The position numbers were made by a program, and so were the translations under genes. This document shows, in pieces, positions 45,475 to 53,849 of a stretch of DNA of 64,000 nt (position 1 is the first letter of the stretch; the number at the start of each line of letters is the position of its first letter). Under the pieces are notes generated by a model. It was given only the letters and a program-made list of their open reading frames with translations. It made no database searches and was not told the origin of the DNA. The DNA is from Acetatifactor sp. (GTDB taxonomy: Bacteria; Bacillota; Clostridia; Lachnospirales; Lachnospiraceae): the NCBI GenBank assembly GCA_024695935.1, contig JAILHH010000022.1, positions 1-64,000 of the forward strand. Reading direction: 5' to 3'.

Positions 45475-46434
45475 TCAGATCTTTACAAGATAAAGCGTGA
45501 TGGCTGACACCACGATCTGAATGATTGCAAATCTGTATACGCACTGGGTGTTACTCCAGTTCATCACTTTTCTCACATGATCGTGTATCGGAGTTCTGAG
45601 TCTGCTCATGATATGGACATGCAGAAATCTGATAACGGAAACTTTTATGAGTCCCAGCCCTCCGTCGATTATAAGGACGATTGCAACAGGAATATATAAA
45701 AGCGGCGCTCCGCTCTTTAATATGGCAATGGCAATAAAGATTCCCATGGCACGGCTTCCCGCATCTCCCATCATCAGGATACTTGGGGTAGCATTAAACC
45801 ACAGATATGCCACCAGAGCCATCACAAAAAACAGGATCAAAGGTGTAAACTCTCCTGCCACATCCAGAATATTGCACAGGAAATATATGCTCATCATTGT
45901 GATTATCGAAAGTGTTCCCGAAAGTCCGTCCACTCCGTCTGAGCAATTGGTCACGTTAACGGAAACCCACACCAATATCACGATCAGAATTCCGTAAACT
46001 ATCGGATGAAGTGAGAAAGCCACACCGAATATGGCCAGATTTACCGCCGCAGGATTAAAATACAGAAATGTCACTGCCACCAGGATCGAAACCACCAGAT
46101 CCAGGGCTCCCTTTTTGTATTCATTCCAGGGTTTTTCAGCCGCATCATCAAAGAAGCCGGTGAGCATGCAGATGGTAAGAAGCACCAGATATATCACATT
46201 TTCAAGATTGAGTACTCCAAATAACACTCCCGCAGCCACAAATGTAAGCACAAATATTATGCCCGCTCCTCTTGGCTTTCCCTTGGAAAGCTTTCCGTCA
46301 TGGGCAAATTCCCTGCCACCGTCCTTCGGAAGCCTCTCCTTTAAAAACAGGGTGCACAAAAAGGTTGCCACAAATGAGAAAATGATTCCCAAAAGCAACG
46401 AAATATTCATATTGTTTATAAGCAGTTCAAACAT
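45475..46434 (-). CDS. MraY/WecA-type phospho-sugar transferase
   Basis: This 319-residue protein with about ten transmembrane helices transfers a sugar phosphate from a UDP-sugar to undecaprenyl phosphate. Catalytic loops are visible: the Asp pair near FFDDAAEKP, VNVTNCSDGVDGLSG, GDAGSRAMGI and a final TPIHDHVRKVMNWSNTQ, which corresponds to the His-rich loop of MraY. The sequence is closer to MraY (peptidoglycan lipid I) than to WecA, but differs from the canonical NLTDGLDGL. It is not in a division gene cluster here. AGGAAAGG precedes the ATG. The assignment to mraY is therefore tentative. Confidence 0.8.
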   Translation of the reverse strand: MFELLINNMNISLLLGIIFSFVATFLCTLFLKERLPKDGGREFAHDGKLSKGKPRGAGIIFVLTFVAAGVLFGVLNLENVIYLVLLTICMLTGFFDDAAEKPWNEYKKGALDLVVSILVAVTFLYFNPAAVNLAIFGVAFSLHPIVYGILIVILVWVSVNVTNCSDGVDGLSGTLSIITMMSIYFLCNILDVAGEFTPLILFFVMALVAYLWFNATPSILMMGDAGSRAMGIFIAIAILKSGAPLLYIPVAIVLIIDGGLGLIKVSVIRFLHVHIMSRLRTPIHDHVRKVMNWSNTQCVYRFAIIQIVVSAITLYLVKI

Positions 46435-46531
46435 ATTATTGCCTTTCCTATGTTTTCAAATATCTTTAAGATCATTTTGCACATACAGATGAATTCTATC
46501 ACAATTAACCCTTTGGTTCAATAAACGTAAA

Positions 46532-46827
46532 TGCAACAGAGATTGTGGGCCACGCATTTTCGGTTGCATTGAAGGACTCATTTTGGCCTTTCTATGCAAC
46601 ACAGCTTGTGGATTACGCGTTTTCGGTTGCATTGAGGGACTCATTTTGGCCTTTCTATGCAACACAGTTTGCAGATTACGCGTTTTCGGTTGCATTGAAG
46701 GATGCATTTTGGCCTTTCTATGCAACACAGTTTGCGGGCCACACGTTTTCGGTTGCATTGAGGGACTCATTTTGGCCTTTCTATGCAACACAGCTTGCGG
46801 GTCACGCGTTTTCGGTTGCATTGAAGG
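46532..46827. repeat. 63-bp tandem repeat array, about 4.7 copies
   Basis: Units start at 46532, 46595, 46658, 46721 and 46784, exactly 63 bp apart. Each begins with TGCAAC and has GTTGCA about 30 bases later, so each can form a small hairpin. Units differ by a few substitutions and no indels. Because 63 is a multiple of three, long open frames appear on both strands, with 21-residue repeats. None has a clear ribosome site or family match, so I treat the array as non-coding. It fills most of the 433-bp gap 46435-46867 between the MraY-type gene and the GTPase gene. Confidence 0.85.
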
Positions 46828-46867
46828 CATCTAACGGAAGGAAATACGCGAAAAATAGAAGAATGCT

Positions 46868-49549
46868 CTATACGGATTCATATCCGTAGGTATCCTTCAT
46901 ATTCTTTAGCGCCGCATCAACGGTTGCCTTAAATGCAGGCGAGGATATCCTGGTGGCTCCGCCGCCCCATATTATCATCTGCTCTAATCGGTCTGAGGTT
47001 GCCACCGTGATCCTGTGAGTCCTTCCCATCTCATGGACCGTATGCTCTATATACTGATCCGCGGTCTGGGCTTCCTTTGTATATACCACATAGATATTGT
47101 TGAATTTATTGTAGGAACCGGGATTACCCTTAACCTTATATGCATCATATACCAGGATCAGTTCCGCATCTATGCAGGTCTTGTAATTGCACATGATCTC
47201 TGTGAGTCTGTCCCTGGCGGCATCGATATTGGTCGCAGCAAGCTCTTTTAGATCAGGCCATGCAAAAATAATATTGTATCCGTCCACCAAAAGATACTCT
47301 TTTTCCGCCTCAGTCCTTCCCTTATACTCATAGGGCTTTGACGGACCGGAATCGGATGCAGACACTCTTCTCGGGCTGGAGTCCGATCGCTTTACATGGA
47401 AACGCCTCCTGTGAGCCGCATCCTTTTTGTGATTTCTGTAATTAGCCGCCATAATGGCATCAATTTCTTCAATCGTGATATAACTTTTATCATTATCGGC
47501 ATTTCTGTCGCCCTTTACGACAAAAGTGTTCTCCCCGGTATCAACCGTGTCGGACTGATATTGACCCGACAAGTCAACATTAACATGGGCATAATCTGCC
47601 ACTTTGTCCCAATCCACATAGAAACCGGCCCCGTGAGCACAAAATACGGAACCCACAGGATTAGCCGCATCCAGATCGGGATCATAACCCGTGTTTGCCA
47701 GGACCTCTCTCTGATCATGGCATGGGGCATATCCGCTCAGGGATAAAGAGATGGTGCCCTTTCCTCTGGTATATCCAGCCAGACTCAATTGATAATCCTG
47801 CATGGTGGAGACAGGACATGTTCCCGTCAGCACGGAAAAGTCTCCTGAGGTCTCCGGAGGATTAAAATCACCTGACATGGCCTTTATATCCGTCATGGCT
47901 CTTCCCAAATTTTCAGTAGGCAGATTAATGACAAAGGAGTACACCGGCTCAAGCAGCATGTTTTTCCCTTTTCTGAGTGCGTTTCTGATGGCTCTGTAGG
48001 TTGCCTGTCTGAAATCTCCGCCCTCCGTATGCTTTAAGTGAGCTCTTCCACCAACCAGAATAACCTTTAAGTCCGTCACTTCAAAGCCACCCAGAACTCC
48101 CGGATGGATCCTCTCCTCCACATGGGTCATAATGAGTCTCTGCCAGTTAAGATCCAGATCATCTTCGCTCACGATGGAAGCAAATTCTATGCCGCTGCCC
48201 CTCTCACCGGGTTCAAGTAGCAGCTGAACCTCAGCATAGTGTCTTAAAGGCTCGTAATGACCGATACCAAGACTGTTCTCACATAGAGTTTCTTTATAGA
48301 CAATACTTCCGGTGTCAAAACTTACCTCAGTGTCAAAACGGCTTGCCATCAGGCTCTTTAATACTTCTATCTGTACCTGTCCCATGACTCTGATATGGAT
48401 ATCAGATGTGGCTTCACTCCACATAACTGAGAGCGCAGGGTCTTCCTCTTCGAGGATCCTGAGATTCTTTAACACCTCGGATGGATTTTTGTCTTCGGGA
48501 TAATTTAACTTATAAGAAAGTACAGGAGACAGAAAGCTCTCGGTATTAAAGTCAGTCGCTCCCAGACCTTCACCGGCTCTTGTCTTTGATAAACCTGTAA
48601 CGGCGCATATATCCCCGGGGAAAACCTCGCTGACAGAGGTGTATTTTTCTCCGTCATAAAGTCTTATCTGATCAGCTTTTTCCTCCCATTTATCCTCTTG
48701 TGACAAAGCTGTCTTGAAGTTATTAATATAGGATTTAACTTTTAAAGACCCGCCAAGCACCTTTAAGTATGTGAGTCTGTTTCCGGATTCATCCCTGGTG
48801 ACCTTGTACACTCTGGCACCGAATTCCTCACCATACTCAGGGGGATCCGTCCAGATATCTATGCCTTCCAGAAGTTTGGAAACACCTGTTATCTTTAATG
48901 CCGAACCATAATATAGGGGAAAAACTATCCTCTCATCCACAGCATTTTTGATAAGATTTTCCTCTATCCTGCCATTTTCCAGAAACTCCTCCATCAGATC
49001 CTCATGGCACATGGCGAGACTGTCGTAAAATTCATCATTTATCTCCCCAAACGGGACTATTGATTCGGAGAGCTTTTCCTTTAGTTCAGCCAGTATCTTG
49101 CCCTCATCCGTTCCCGGCTGATCCATCTTGTTTACAAAGATGAATGTGGGAATCTCGTAACTTTCAAGAAGCTTCCAAAGGGTCGAAACATGACCCTGAA
49201 CTCCATCCGGACCACTGATAATGAGGATCGCACAGTCCATGACCTGAAGAGCCCTCTCCATTTCCGTGGAAAAATCCACATGCCCCGGTGTGTCTAAGAG
49301 GATAAATTCCCTCTCGCCCTTTGACAGCCTGGCCATCTTTGAAAAAATGGTGATACCACGCTTTTTTTCCAGGTCGAAATTGTCCAGAAAGGCATCGCCG
49401 TGGTCCACTCTTCCCGGGTTTTTAAGCTTCCCGAATTCATAGAGAATACTCTCTGCAAGCGTAGTCTTTCCGCTGTCCACATGAGCCAGGATTCCCACTA
49501 CAGTCTTGTTCATCTTTATATTTTTATTATCTGATCTGCTTTCCTGCAT
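46868..49549 (-). CDS. Fusion: TetM/EF-G-type translational GTPase + YacP/Rae1-type NYN nuclease domain
   Basis: The first ~660 residues are a ribosome-binding GTPase of the TetM/EF-G class: GILAHVDSGKTTLAE (G1), LLDTPGHVDFSTEME (G3) and FVNKMDQPG (G4), followed by the EF-G-like later domains (GGRAHLKHTEGGDFRQATYR). After a Lys/Arg/Ser-rich linker, the last ~145 residues (encoded by about 46868-47300) form an NYN/PIN domain of the YacP type: YLLVDGYNIIFAWPDL, ILVYDAYKV, KEAQTADQYIEHTVHE and VATSDRLEQMI. Its acidic catalytic residues all appear present. YacP (Rae1) of Bacillus subtilis cuts mRNA in the ribosomal A site. Start 49549 (ATG, GAGGA upstream) is preferred over a TTG at 49582. Relatives are often annotated as tetracycline resistance; that is not supported here. 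Confidence 0.9.
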   Translation of the reverse strand: MQESRSDNKNIKMNKTVVGILAHVDSGKTTLAESILYEFGKLKNPGRVDHGDAFLDNFDLEKKRGITIFSKMARLSKGEREFILLDTPGHVDFSTEMERALQVMDCAILIISGPDGVQGHVSTLWKLLESYEIPTFIFVNKMDQPGTDEGKILAELKEKLSESIVPFGEINDEFYDSLAMCHEDLMEEFLENGRIEENLIKNAVDERIVFPLYYGSALKITGVSKLLEGIDIWTDPPEYGEEFGARVYKVTRDESGNRLTYLKVLGGSLKVKSYINNFKTALSQEDKWEEKADQIRLYDGEKYTSVSEVFPGDICAVTGLSKTRAGEGLGATDFNTESFLSPVLSYKLNYPEDKNPSEVLKNLRILEEEDPALSVMWSEATSDIHIRVMGQVQIEVLKSLMASRFDTEVSFDTGSIVYKETLCENSLGIGHYEPLRHYAEVQLLLEPGERGSGIEFASIVSEDDLDLNWQRLIMTHVEERIHPGVLGGFEVTDLKVILVGGRAHLKHTEGGDFRQATYRAIRNALRKGKNMLLEPVYSFVINLPTENLGRAMTDIKAMSGDFNPPETSGDFSVLTGTCPVSTMQDYQLSLAGYTRGKGTISLSLSGYAPCHDQREVLANTGYDPDLDAANPVGSVFCAHGAGFYVDWDKVADYAHVNVDLSGQYQSDTVDTGENTFVVKGDRNADNDKSYITIEEIDAIMAANYRNHKKDAAHRRRFHVKRSDSSPRRVSASDSGPSKPYEYKGRTEAEKEYLLVDGYNIIFAWPDLKELAATNIDAARDRLTEIMCNYKTCIDAELILVYDAYKVKGNPGSYNKFNNIYVVYTKEAQTADQYIEHTVHEMGRTHRITVATSDRLEQMIIWGGGATRISSPAFKATVDAALKNMKDTYGYESV

Positions 49550-49653
49550 ATAATAGTCATTCCTCATTTTTTTATTAACCAAAAATACTATAACATAAAT
49601 TTACCATTGACAAAACAGACCCTATCTAATATATTGATTTACTGTAATAAAGA

Positions 49654-49745
49654 ATAGCTAGGGGAGCGCATCGCTGAGATTAAATCGAAAGATTTTAACC
49701 CTCAACACTTGAACCGGGTAATACCGGCGTAAGGAAGCTGGATGT
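49654..49745 (+). promoter_or_regulatory. TPP (THI-box) riboswitch
   Basis: Conserved THI-box elements are present in order: GGGGAGCGC (49661), the CTGAGAT core (49674), ACCCTCAACACTTGAACC, GGGTAATACCGGCGTAAGGAA, and a closing stem pairing TAGCT with AGCTG. It lies upstream of the thiamine transporter gene thiT, as expected. The ligand is thiamine pyrophosphate and the effect should be to lower thiT expression when TPP is plentiful. Confidence 0.95.
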
Positions 49746-49800
49746 TTTGAAAAGTAACACTATTTTGTCTGATACATTTCTATACATATCCACGATGAGT

Positions 49801-49828
49801 CCCTCCTGCGAATCAAGGAGGATTTTTT
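49801..49828 (+). promoter_or_regulatory. Shine-Dalgarno-sequestering hairpin of the TPP riboswitch
   Basis: CCTCCT (49802-49807) pairs with the ribosome site AGGAGG (49816-49821) across an 8-nt loop. Seven T follow and the ATG is at 49830. It could block translation or terminate transcription, and is the likely expression platform. Confidence 0.65.
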
Positions 49829-49829
49829 T

Positions 49830-50516
49830 ATGTCTAATTTTGTAACCGAAGTTGTAAATGACTGGGGAGAAACCACTTATGTGCCCACGCTCCTCGGAAA
49901 CATCATTCTGGCAGTGATCGTTATCGCATTGCTTGTCCTTGCCGTATTGGCATCCATTCGATTGAGTAAAAAAAGCGCAACCGCAAAGCTTACCACAAAA
50001 CAGCTTTCATTCTGCGCCATGGCTGTTGCCCTGGGAACAGTACTCAGCTATATCAAGCTTTATCACTTTCCCACAGGTGGCTCCATCACACTTCTCTCAA
50101 TGCTTGTGATATGCCTTCCGGGTTATTTTTACGGGCTGAGCGCCGGTATCCTCACAGGTATCGCTTACGGTGTATTGCAGATGATGATTGATCCCTACAT
50201 TCTGTTTCCCGCGCAGATGGTCATCGATTACATACTGGCTTTCGGTGCCATGGGATTGTCAGGACTTTTTTCAGGTAAAAAATTCGGTCTTGTAAAGGGA
50301 TATATAACCGCAGTTCTTGGCAGATATGTCTTTGCGGTATTAAGCGGATATCTGTTCTTTGGTGCATATGCCTGGGAGGGCTGGAATCCACTTACATATT
50401 CTCTTGCATATAATGCGATCTACATCTTTTCCGAGTGCGCCATCACTCTTATAGTGCTCTTCATTCCGCCTGTAAACAAGGCCATTGCAAGCATCAAAAC
50501 AATGGCTAACAATTAA
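49830..50516 (+). CDS. thiT: Thiamine-specific ECF transporter S component ThiT
   Basis: This 228-residue membrane protein binds thiamine and works with the shared ECF module (EcfAA'T, not in this window). Six hydrophobic helices are seen, plus a longer N-terminal helix than usual (residues 20-45). ThiT features include YKLYHFPTGGSITLLSM-like IKLYHFPTGGSITLLSML, GIAYGVLQMMIDPY and FPAQMVIDYILAFGAMGL. The TPP riboswitch immediately upstream agrees with this assignment. The gene is divergent from the GTPase-NYN gene and ends before a bidirectional terminator. Confidence 0.94.
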   Translation: MSNFVTEVVNDWGETTYVPTLLGNIILAVIVIALLVLAVLASIRLSKKSATAKLTTKQLSFCAMAVALGTVLSYIKLYHFPTGGSITLLSMLVICLPGYFYGLSAGILTGIAYGVLQMMIDPYILFPAQMVIDYILAFGAMGLSGLFSGKKFGLVKGYITAVLGRYVFAVLSGYLFFGAYAWEGWNPLTYSLAYNAIYIFSECAITLIVLFIPPVNKAIASIKTMANN

Positions 50517-50586
50517 TTACACGCTGTGATCAGCAGCCGCCAAATGTCTGTCAGAGTAAGTTTGGCAGCCAATTGGCTCATTGCAA

Positions 50587-50640
50587 TAAAAAAACAGGGT
50601 GATCACTTATCAATAGGATTAAGTGATCACCCTTATCTTT
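50587..50640. terminator. Bidirectional terminator between thiT and thrS
   Basis: Perfect 12-bp arms GGGTGATCACTT (50597-50608) and complement (50621-50632) are flanked by an A run on the left and a T-rich run on the right. It serves both convergent genes. Confidence 0.85.
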
Positions 50641-50654
50641 TATTATTTTACCTA

Positions 50655-52544
50655 TTAATCCTCAAGGGATGTCAAAAGTTCCAGAGAATGCTCATCATTC
50701 ATCTTTTTGCACATCTTAATAAAGTCATCAAGAGGAACGTTCTGGATCTGCTTGTTGGAACCGCGGACATTGAGGGAAACTGTATTTTCCTCAGCCTCGT
50801 GATCTCCGAGAACCAGAATGTAAGGATCCTTGTAAAGCTTGAATTCCTTGATCTTGTTTCTCATGTTCTTGTCTGCATAATCGGCTTCAACTCTGATTCC
50901 CGCATCTGTGAGAGCCTGTTCAACCTTCTTTGCATACTCGTTGTGAGTGCTTAAGATTGGAACAATGGCTACCTGATAAGGGCTGAGCCAGAAGGGGAAG
51001 TTACCCTTGAAGTTTTCTGTGATGATTCCGATGAATCTCTCAAGTGAACCGTAGATAGCTCTGTGGATTACCACGGGCATAGCCTCTGTTCCCTCTGCTG
51101 TTGTGTATGTAAGTCCGAAGTTTGAAGGAAGCTGGAAGTCGAGCTGAACTGTACCGCACTGCCATTCTCTTCCAAGGGCATCCTTTATCTGAAGGTCGAT
51201 CTTTGGACCATAGAAAGCTCCGTCACCTTCATTAATCTCATATCCACCCTCACCGTATTTCTCGTCGAGGATCTCTTTTAAAGCTGCCTCAGCCTTGTTC
51301 CATACTTCGATATCACCCATGTAATCATCGGGTCTTGTTGAAAACTCAGCTCTGTATGTAACACCAAAGGACTTGTAGATCTCATCTGCGATGGAAATGA
51401 TATCTGAGATCTCGCTCTTTATCTGAGATTCCATTACGAATGTATGATCATCATCCTGTCTGAACTCCTGAACACGGAAAAGTCCGTTCATCTGACCTGA
51501 TTTTTCCTTACGATGAAGCACATCGTACTCGCTGTAACGGATGGGAAGCTCTTTGTATGAATGAGTCTTTCTCTTGTAAGCTGTCATGGCATTGGGGCAG
51601 TTCATGGGCTTTGCAGCCATGGTGTCAACAGCCTCACGGTTATATACAACAGTTCCGTTCTCAAGAGTTACGCTCTTGGGCTCCTCGCTGTTATCGCCTG
51701 CATTTTCAATAACATTTGAAATATTTGCATCTGCCTTTAAATGTCCCTCGATTCCGGGAACGATGAACATATTGTTAAGGTAATGAGCCCAGTGTCCGGA
51801 GATAAGCCAGAGCTTTTTGTTGTTGATAAGAGGAGCTGAGATCTCCTGATATCCGTGTCTTCTCTGAATATCTCTTGAGTAAGCCATAAGAGTCTGGTAA
51901 AGTGTCCATCCTCTGGGAAGCCAGTAAGGCATTCCGGGTGCTGTCTCATTGAACATAAAGAGATCCTGAGCCGCACCGATCTTTTTGTGATCGCGCTCTC
52001 TTGCCTCATTGATGAGCTGGATGTGAGCCTTTAACTCATCCTTTGTGGGGAATGCGTAAAAATATACTCTCTGGAGACGGTCTCTCTTTTCGTCGCCTCT
52101 CCAATAAGCCATTGAACATGAATGGATCTTGTAGGAAACATTCATAAGCTCCTGAGAATTGTCAACGTGAGGTCCACGGCAAAGATCCACATAATCATCG
52201 CCTGTATAATAGATGGTGATAATCTCATCATCGGGCAGTTCGTTGATAAGCTCTACCTTGAACTTATTATCCTTTAAAAGTTCCAATGCCTCTGCCTTTG
52301 AAACTTCCTTTCTGGTCCAGTCCTCTCTGCGCTTGATGATCTCTCTCATCTTATTTTCAATGTTCTCAAAATCAGCTTCTGAGATATTTTTTCCCTCAGG
52401 AAGAAGGAAATCATAATATGCTCCGTCATCGATCTGAGGTCCGATAGCATATTGAACATCCTTGCCATAGATCTCGATAACTGCCTTGGCAAGAATATGT
52501 GCCAGTGAATGTCTGTACACACTTAAGAATTCTTCTCTTTCCAT
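50655..52544 (-). CDS. thrS: Threonyl-tRNA synthetase (without TGS domain)
   Basis: This 629-residue cytoplasmic enzyme charges tRNA-Thr. It starts directly at the editing domain (SVYRHSLAHILAKAVIEIYG), so the usual N-terminal TGS domain of about 60 residues is missing; a ribosome site (GGAGAG) before this ATG confirms the start. The zinc-binding editing residues (HSLAH) and the catalytic core (AAKPMNCPNAM, RVQEFRQDDDH, EINEGDGAFYGPKIDLQIKDALGREWQCGT) are present, and the C-terminal anticodon domain ends the protein. An insert of about 40 residues precedes AAKPMNCP. A T-box leader upstream controls it by tRNA-Thr charging. Confidence 0.96.
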   Translation of the reverse strand: MEREEFLSVYRHSLAHILAKAVIEIYGKDVQYAIGPQIDDGAYYDFLLPEGKNISEADFENIENKMREIIKRREDWTRKEVSKAEALELLKDNKFKVELINELPDDEIITIYYTGDDYVDLCRGPHVDNSQELMNVSYKIHSCSMAYWRGDEKRDRLQRVYFYAFPTKDELKAHIQLINEARERDHKKIGAAQDLFMFNETAPGMPYWLPRGWTLYQTLMAYSRDIQRRHGYQEISAPLINNKKLWLISGHWAHYLNNMFIVPGIEGHLKADANISNVIENAGDNSEEPKSVTLENGTVVYNREAVDTMAAKPMNCPNAMTAYKRKTHSYKELPIRYSEYDVLHRKEKSGQMNGLFRVQEFRQDDDHTFVMESQIKSEISDIISIADEIYKSFGVTYRAEFSTRPDDYMGDIEVWNKAEAALKEILDEKYGEGGYEINEGDGAFYGPKIDLQIKDALGREWQCGTVQLDFQLPSNFGLTYTTAEGTEAMPVVIHRAIYGSLERFIGIITENFKGNFPFWLSPYQVAIVPILSTHNEYAKKVEQALTDAGIRVEADYADKNMRNKIKEFKLYKDPYILVLGDHEAEENTVSLNVRGSNKQIQNVPLDDFIKMCKKMNDEHSLELLTSLED

Positions 52545-52670
52545 ACGACTCTCCTTTTTGACGTAAAACCCTCCGGGACGGTTTACAGCCAGACTTGATT
52601 AAAATTTCGCAAAAACACCTCGCGAAGCATTTTTACTTTGTGGGAAATTCCTGTGGAATATCCACAAAAA

Positions 52671-52905
52671 TAAAAAAATCCCAATCCGTCAATTATGACG
52701 AATTGGGACGATTACTCGCGGTTCCACCCAAATTGCCGTCTGTTATGTAAGTAAAAGACAGCCACTTTAAACGATTATCACGTGATCAACGTATCCGATT
52801 AAGGATCTCTCCGAGGTGGTCTTCACTGAAGGCTCCGCAAAGTCTCGCACCAAACGACTTCTCTCTGAAGCATTGCTGACAGCTACTGTCCTCATCAACG
52901 ATTTA
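52671..52905 (-). promoter_or_regulatory. T-box leader of thrS
   Basis: Read on the minus strand, the T-box core (AATTTGGGTGGAACCGCG) precedes a strong terminator, CCCAATTCGTCA...TGACGGATTGGG plus seven T (52671-52709). Stem I features lie upstream (GATGAGGACAGTA, GAGAG). An ACC Thr codon followed by A (in GAAGACCACC) is a fitting specifier. Uncharged tRNA-Thr should favour the antiterminator. The 5' edge is approximate. It fills most of the 395-bp gap 52545-52939. Confidence 0.93.
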
Positions 52906-52939
52906 TCTTTTTAAACTAAACTTAAGTTTAATGTTTGAA

Positions 52940-53812
52940 TTATTGTTTGTCAACATCCAAGTCCAAAAACTTTTTTAACTCACCCATACGGTTTCTTGCT
53001 TCTTCAAGCCCGTATCTGTAATACTCATTCAGTTTGTCGGGATTACTCTCACCGTTTTTGAAATTCTTGCCATAGGTCCTAAAGACAAAGGCTTTCCCCT
53101 CTTTTTCCAGTTCTTCGATGGTTTCCAGGGAGTCATTGTACCTTTTCCATCTGGTCTGAAGCATTTCCAGAAACTTAGGATATTTTCTGTATAAAACCTC
53201 TGTGATTCTCTGATCCAAAGCCTTTTTCTCGCTCTTTCTGTAGGAGGGATCACGGGTGAGCACTGCCACGACCTTTTCCATTCCGTCCTCAAGGGCCTTC
53301 ACAATGGGGATGGCATCCCTCATTCCGCCGTCCAGCATTGGCATACCGTCTATCTCTGTGATCCTGGCGATGATGGGCATTGAATTGGCAGCCTTCATAA
53401 CACTGCTAAGTCTCTCCATGGACTCAAATTCGCTGAAATAATGGATCTCGCCTGTGTTACAGTCCACAGTACTGGTAATAAATTTTCCGGGATATCTTTT
53501 GAAAGCCTCAAAATCGAATTTTGAAATCTCCGGCAGGATCACATCAAAGAGATAATCCATGTCAAAAAAAGTACCCTTTTTAAAAAATACCTTTGGTCCG
53601 AGGTATTGATAATCCTCCAGACTGTCTATCATAGCCTTTCTGCATATGCCATACTGATTGCTGATATAATGCATGCCGGCAAACGCACCGGCTGACACTG
53701 CATAAACATAGGGAAACTGAATTTTTTCTTCCATCAAAGCATCCAGAACGCCGGCCGTAAAAATGCTTCGCATTGCGCCGCCTTCCAGAACCAATCCGGT
53801 GTTTTTCTCCAT
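52940..53812 (-). CDS. Patatin-like phospholipase family protein
   Basis: This 290-residue protein has the patatin pattern: the oxyanion-type GLVLEGGAMRSIFTAGVLDALME, the nucleophile Ser in YAVSAGAFAGMHYISNQYG, and the Asp of the dyad in PMLDGGMRDAIP. The nucleophile elbow reads A-x-S-x-G where the classical motif is G-x-S-x-G. No signal peptide or membrane helix is seen, so it is cytoplasmic. It resembles the YjjU group of lysophospholipase-like proteins. The true lipid substrate is unknown. It is 37 bp from addA in the same direction and may be read through from it. Confidence 0.87.
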   Translation of the reverse strand: MEKNTGLVLEGGAMRSIFTAGVLDALMEEKIQFPYVYAVSAGAFAGMHYISNQYGICRKAMIDSLEDYQYLGPKVFFKKGTFFDMDYLFDVILPEISKFDFEAFKRYPGKFITSTVDCNTGEIHYFSEFESMERLSSVMKAANSMPIIARITEIDGMPMLDGGMRDAIPIVKALEDGMEKVVAVLTRDPSYRKSEKKALDQRITEVLYRKYPKFLEMLQTRWKRYNDSLETIEELEKEGKAFVFRTYGKNFKNGESNPDKLNEYYRYGLEEARNRMGELKKFLDLDVDKQ

Positions 53813-53849
53813 ACAAACCTCACAACAAAAATTTGCGGTCTAAAGACCA

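Noticed and set aside
46532-46827. Possible CRISPR array
   Set aside because: There are no unique spacers between repeats. The whole 63-bp unit is repeated in direct tandem and no cas genes are nearby.
46456-46889. Long open frames on both strands across the 63-bp repeats, encoding 21-residue repeat peptides
   Set aside because: They exist because the repeat length is a multiple of three. No ribosome site or family match supports either strand, and both frames run past the array into unrelated sequence.
46868-49582. Tetracycline resistance gene (tetM-like)
   Set aside because: The GTPase is related to TetM, but the NYN fusion and chromosomal housekeeping context do not support resistance. 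The function is left open.
49549-49582. Upstream TTG start for the GTPase-NYN gene
   Set aside because: No ribosome site precedes the TTG, while GAGGA precedes the ATG at 49549.
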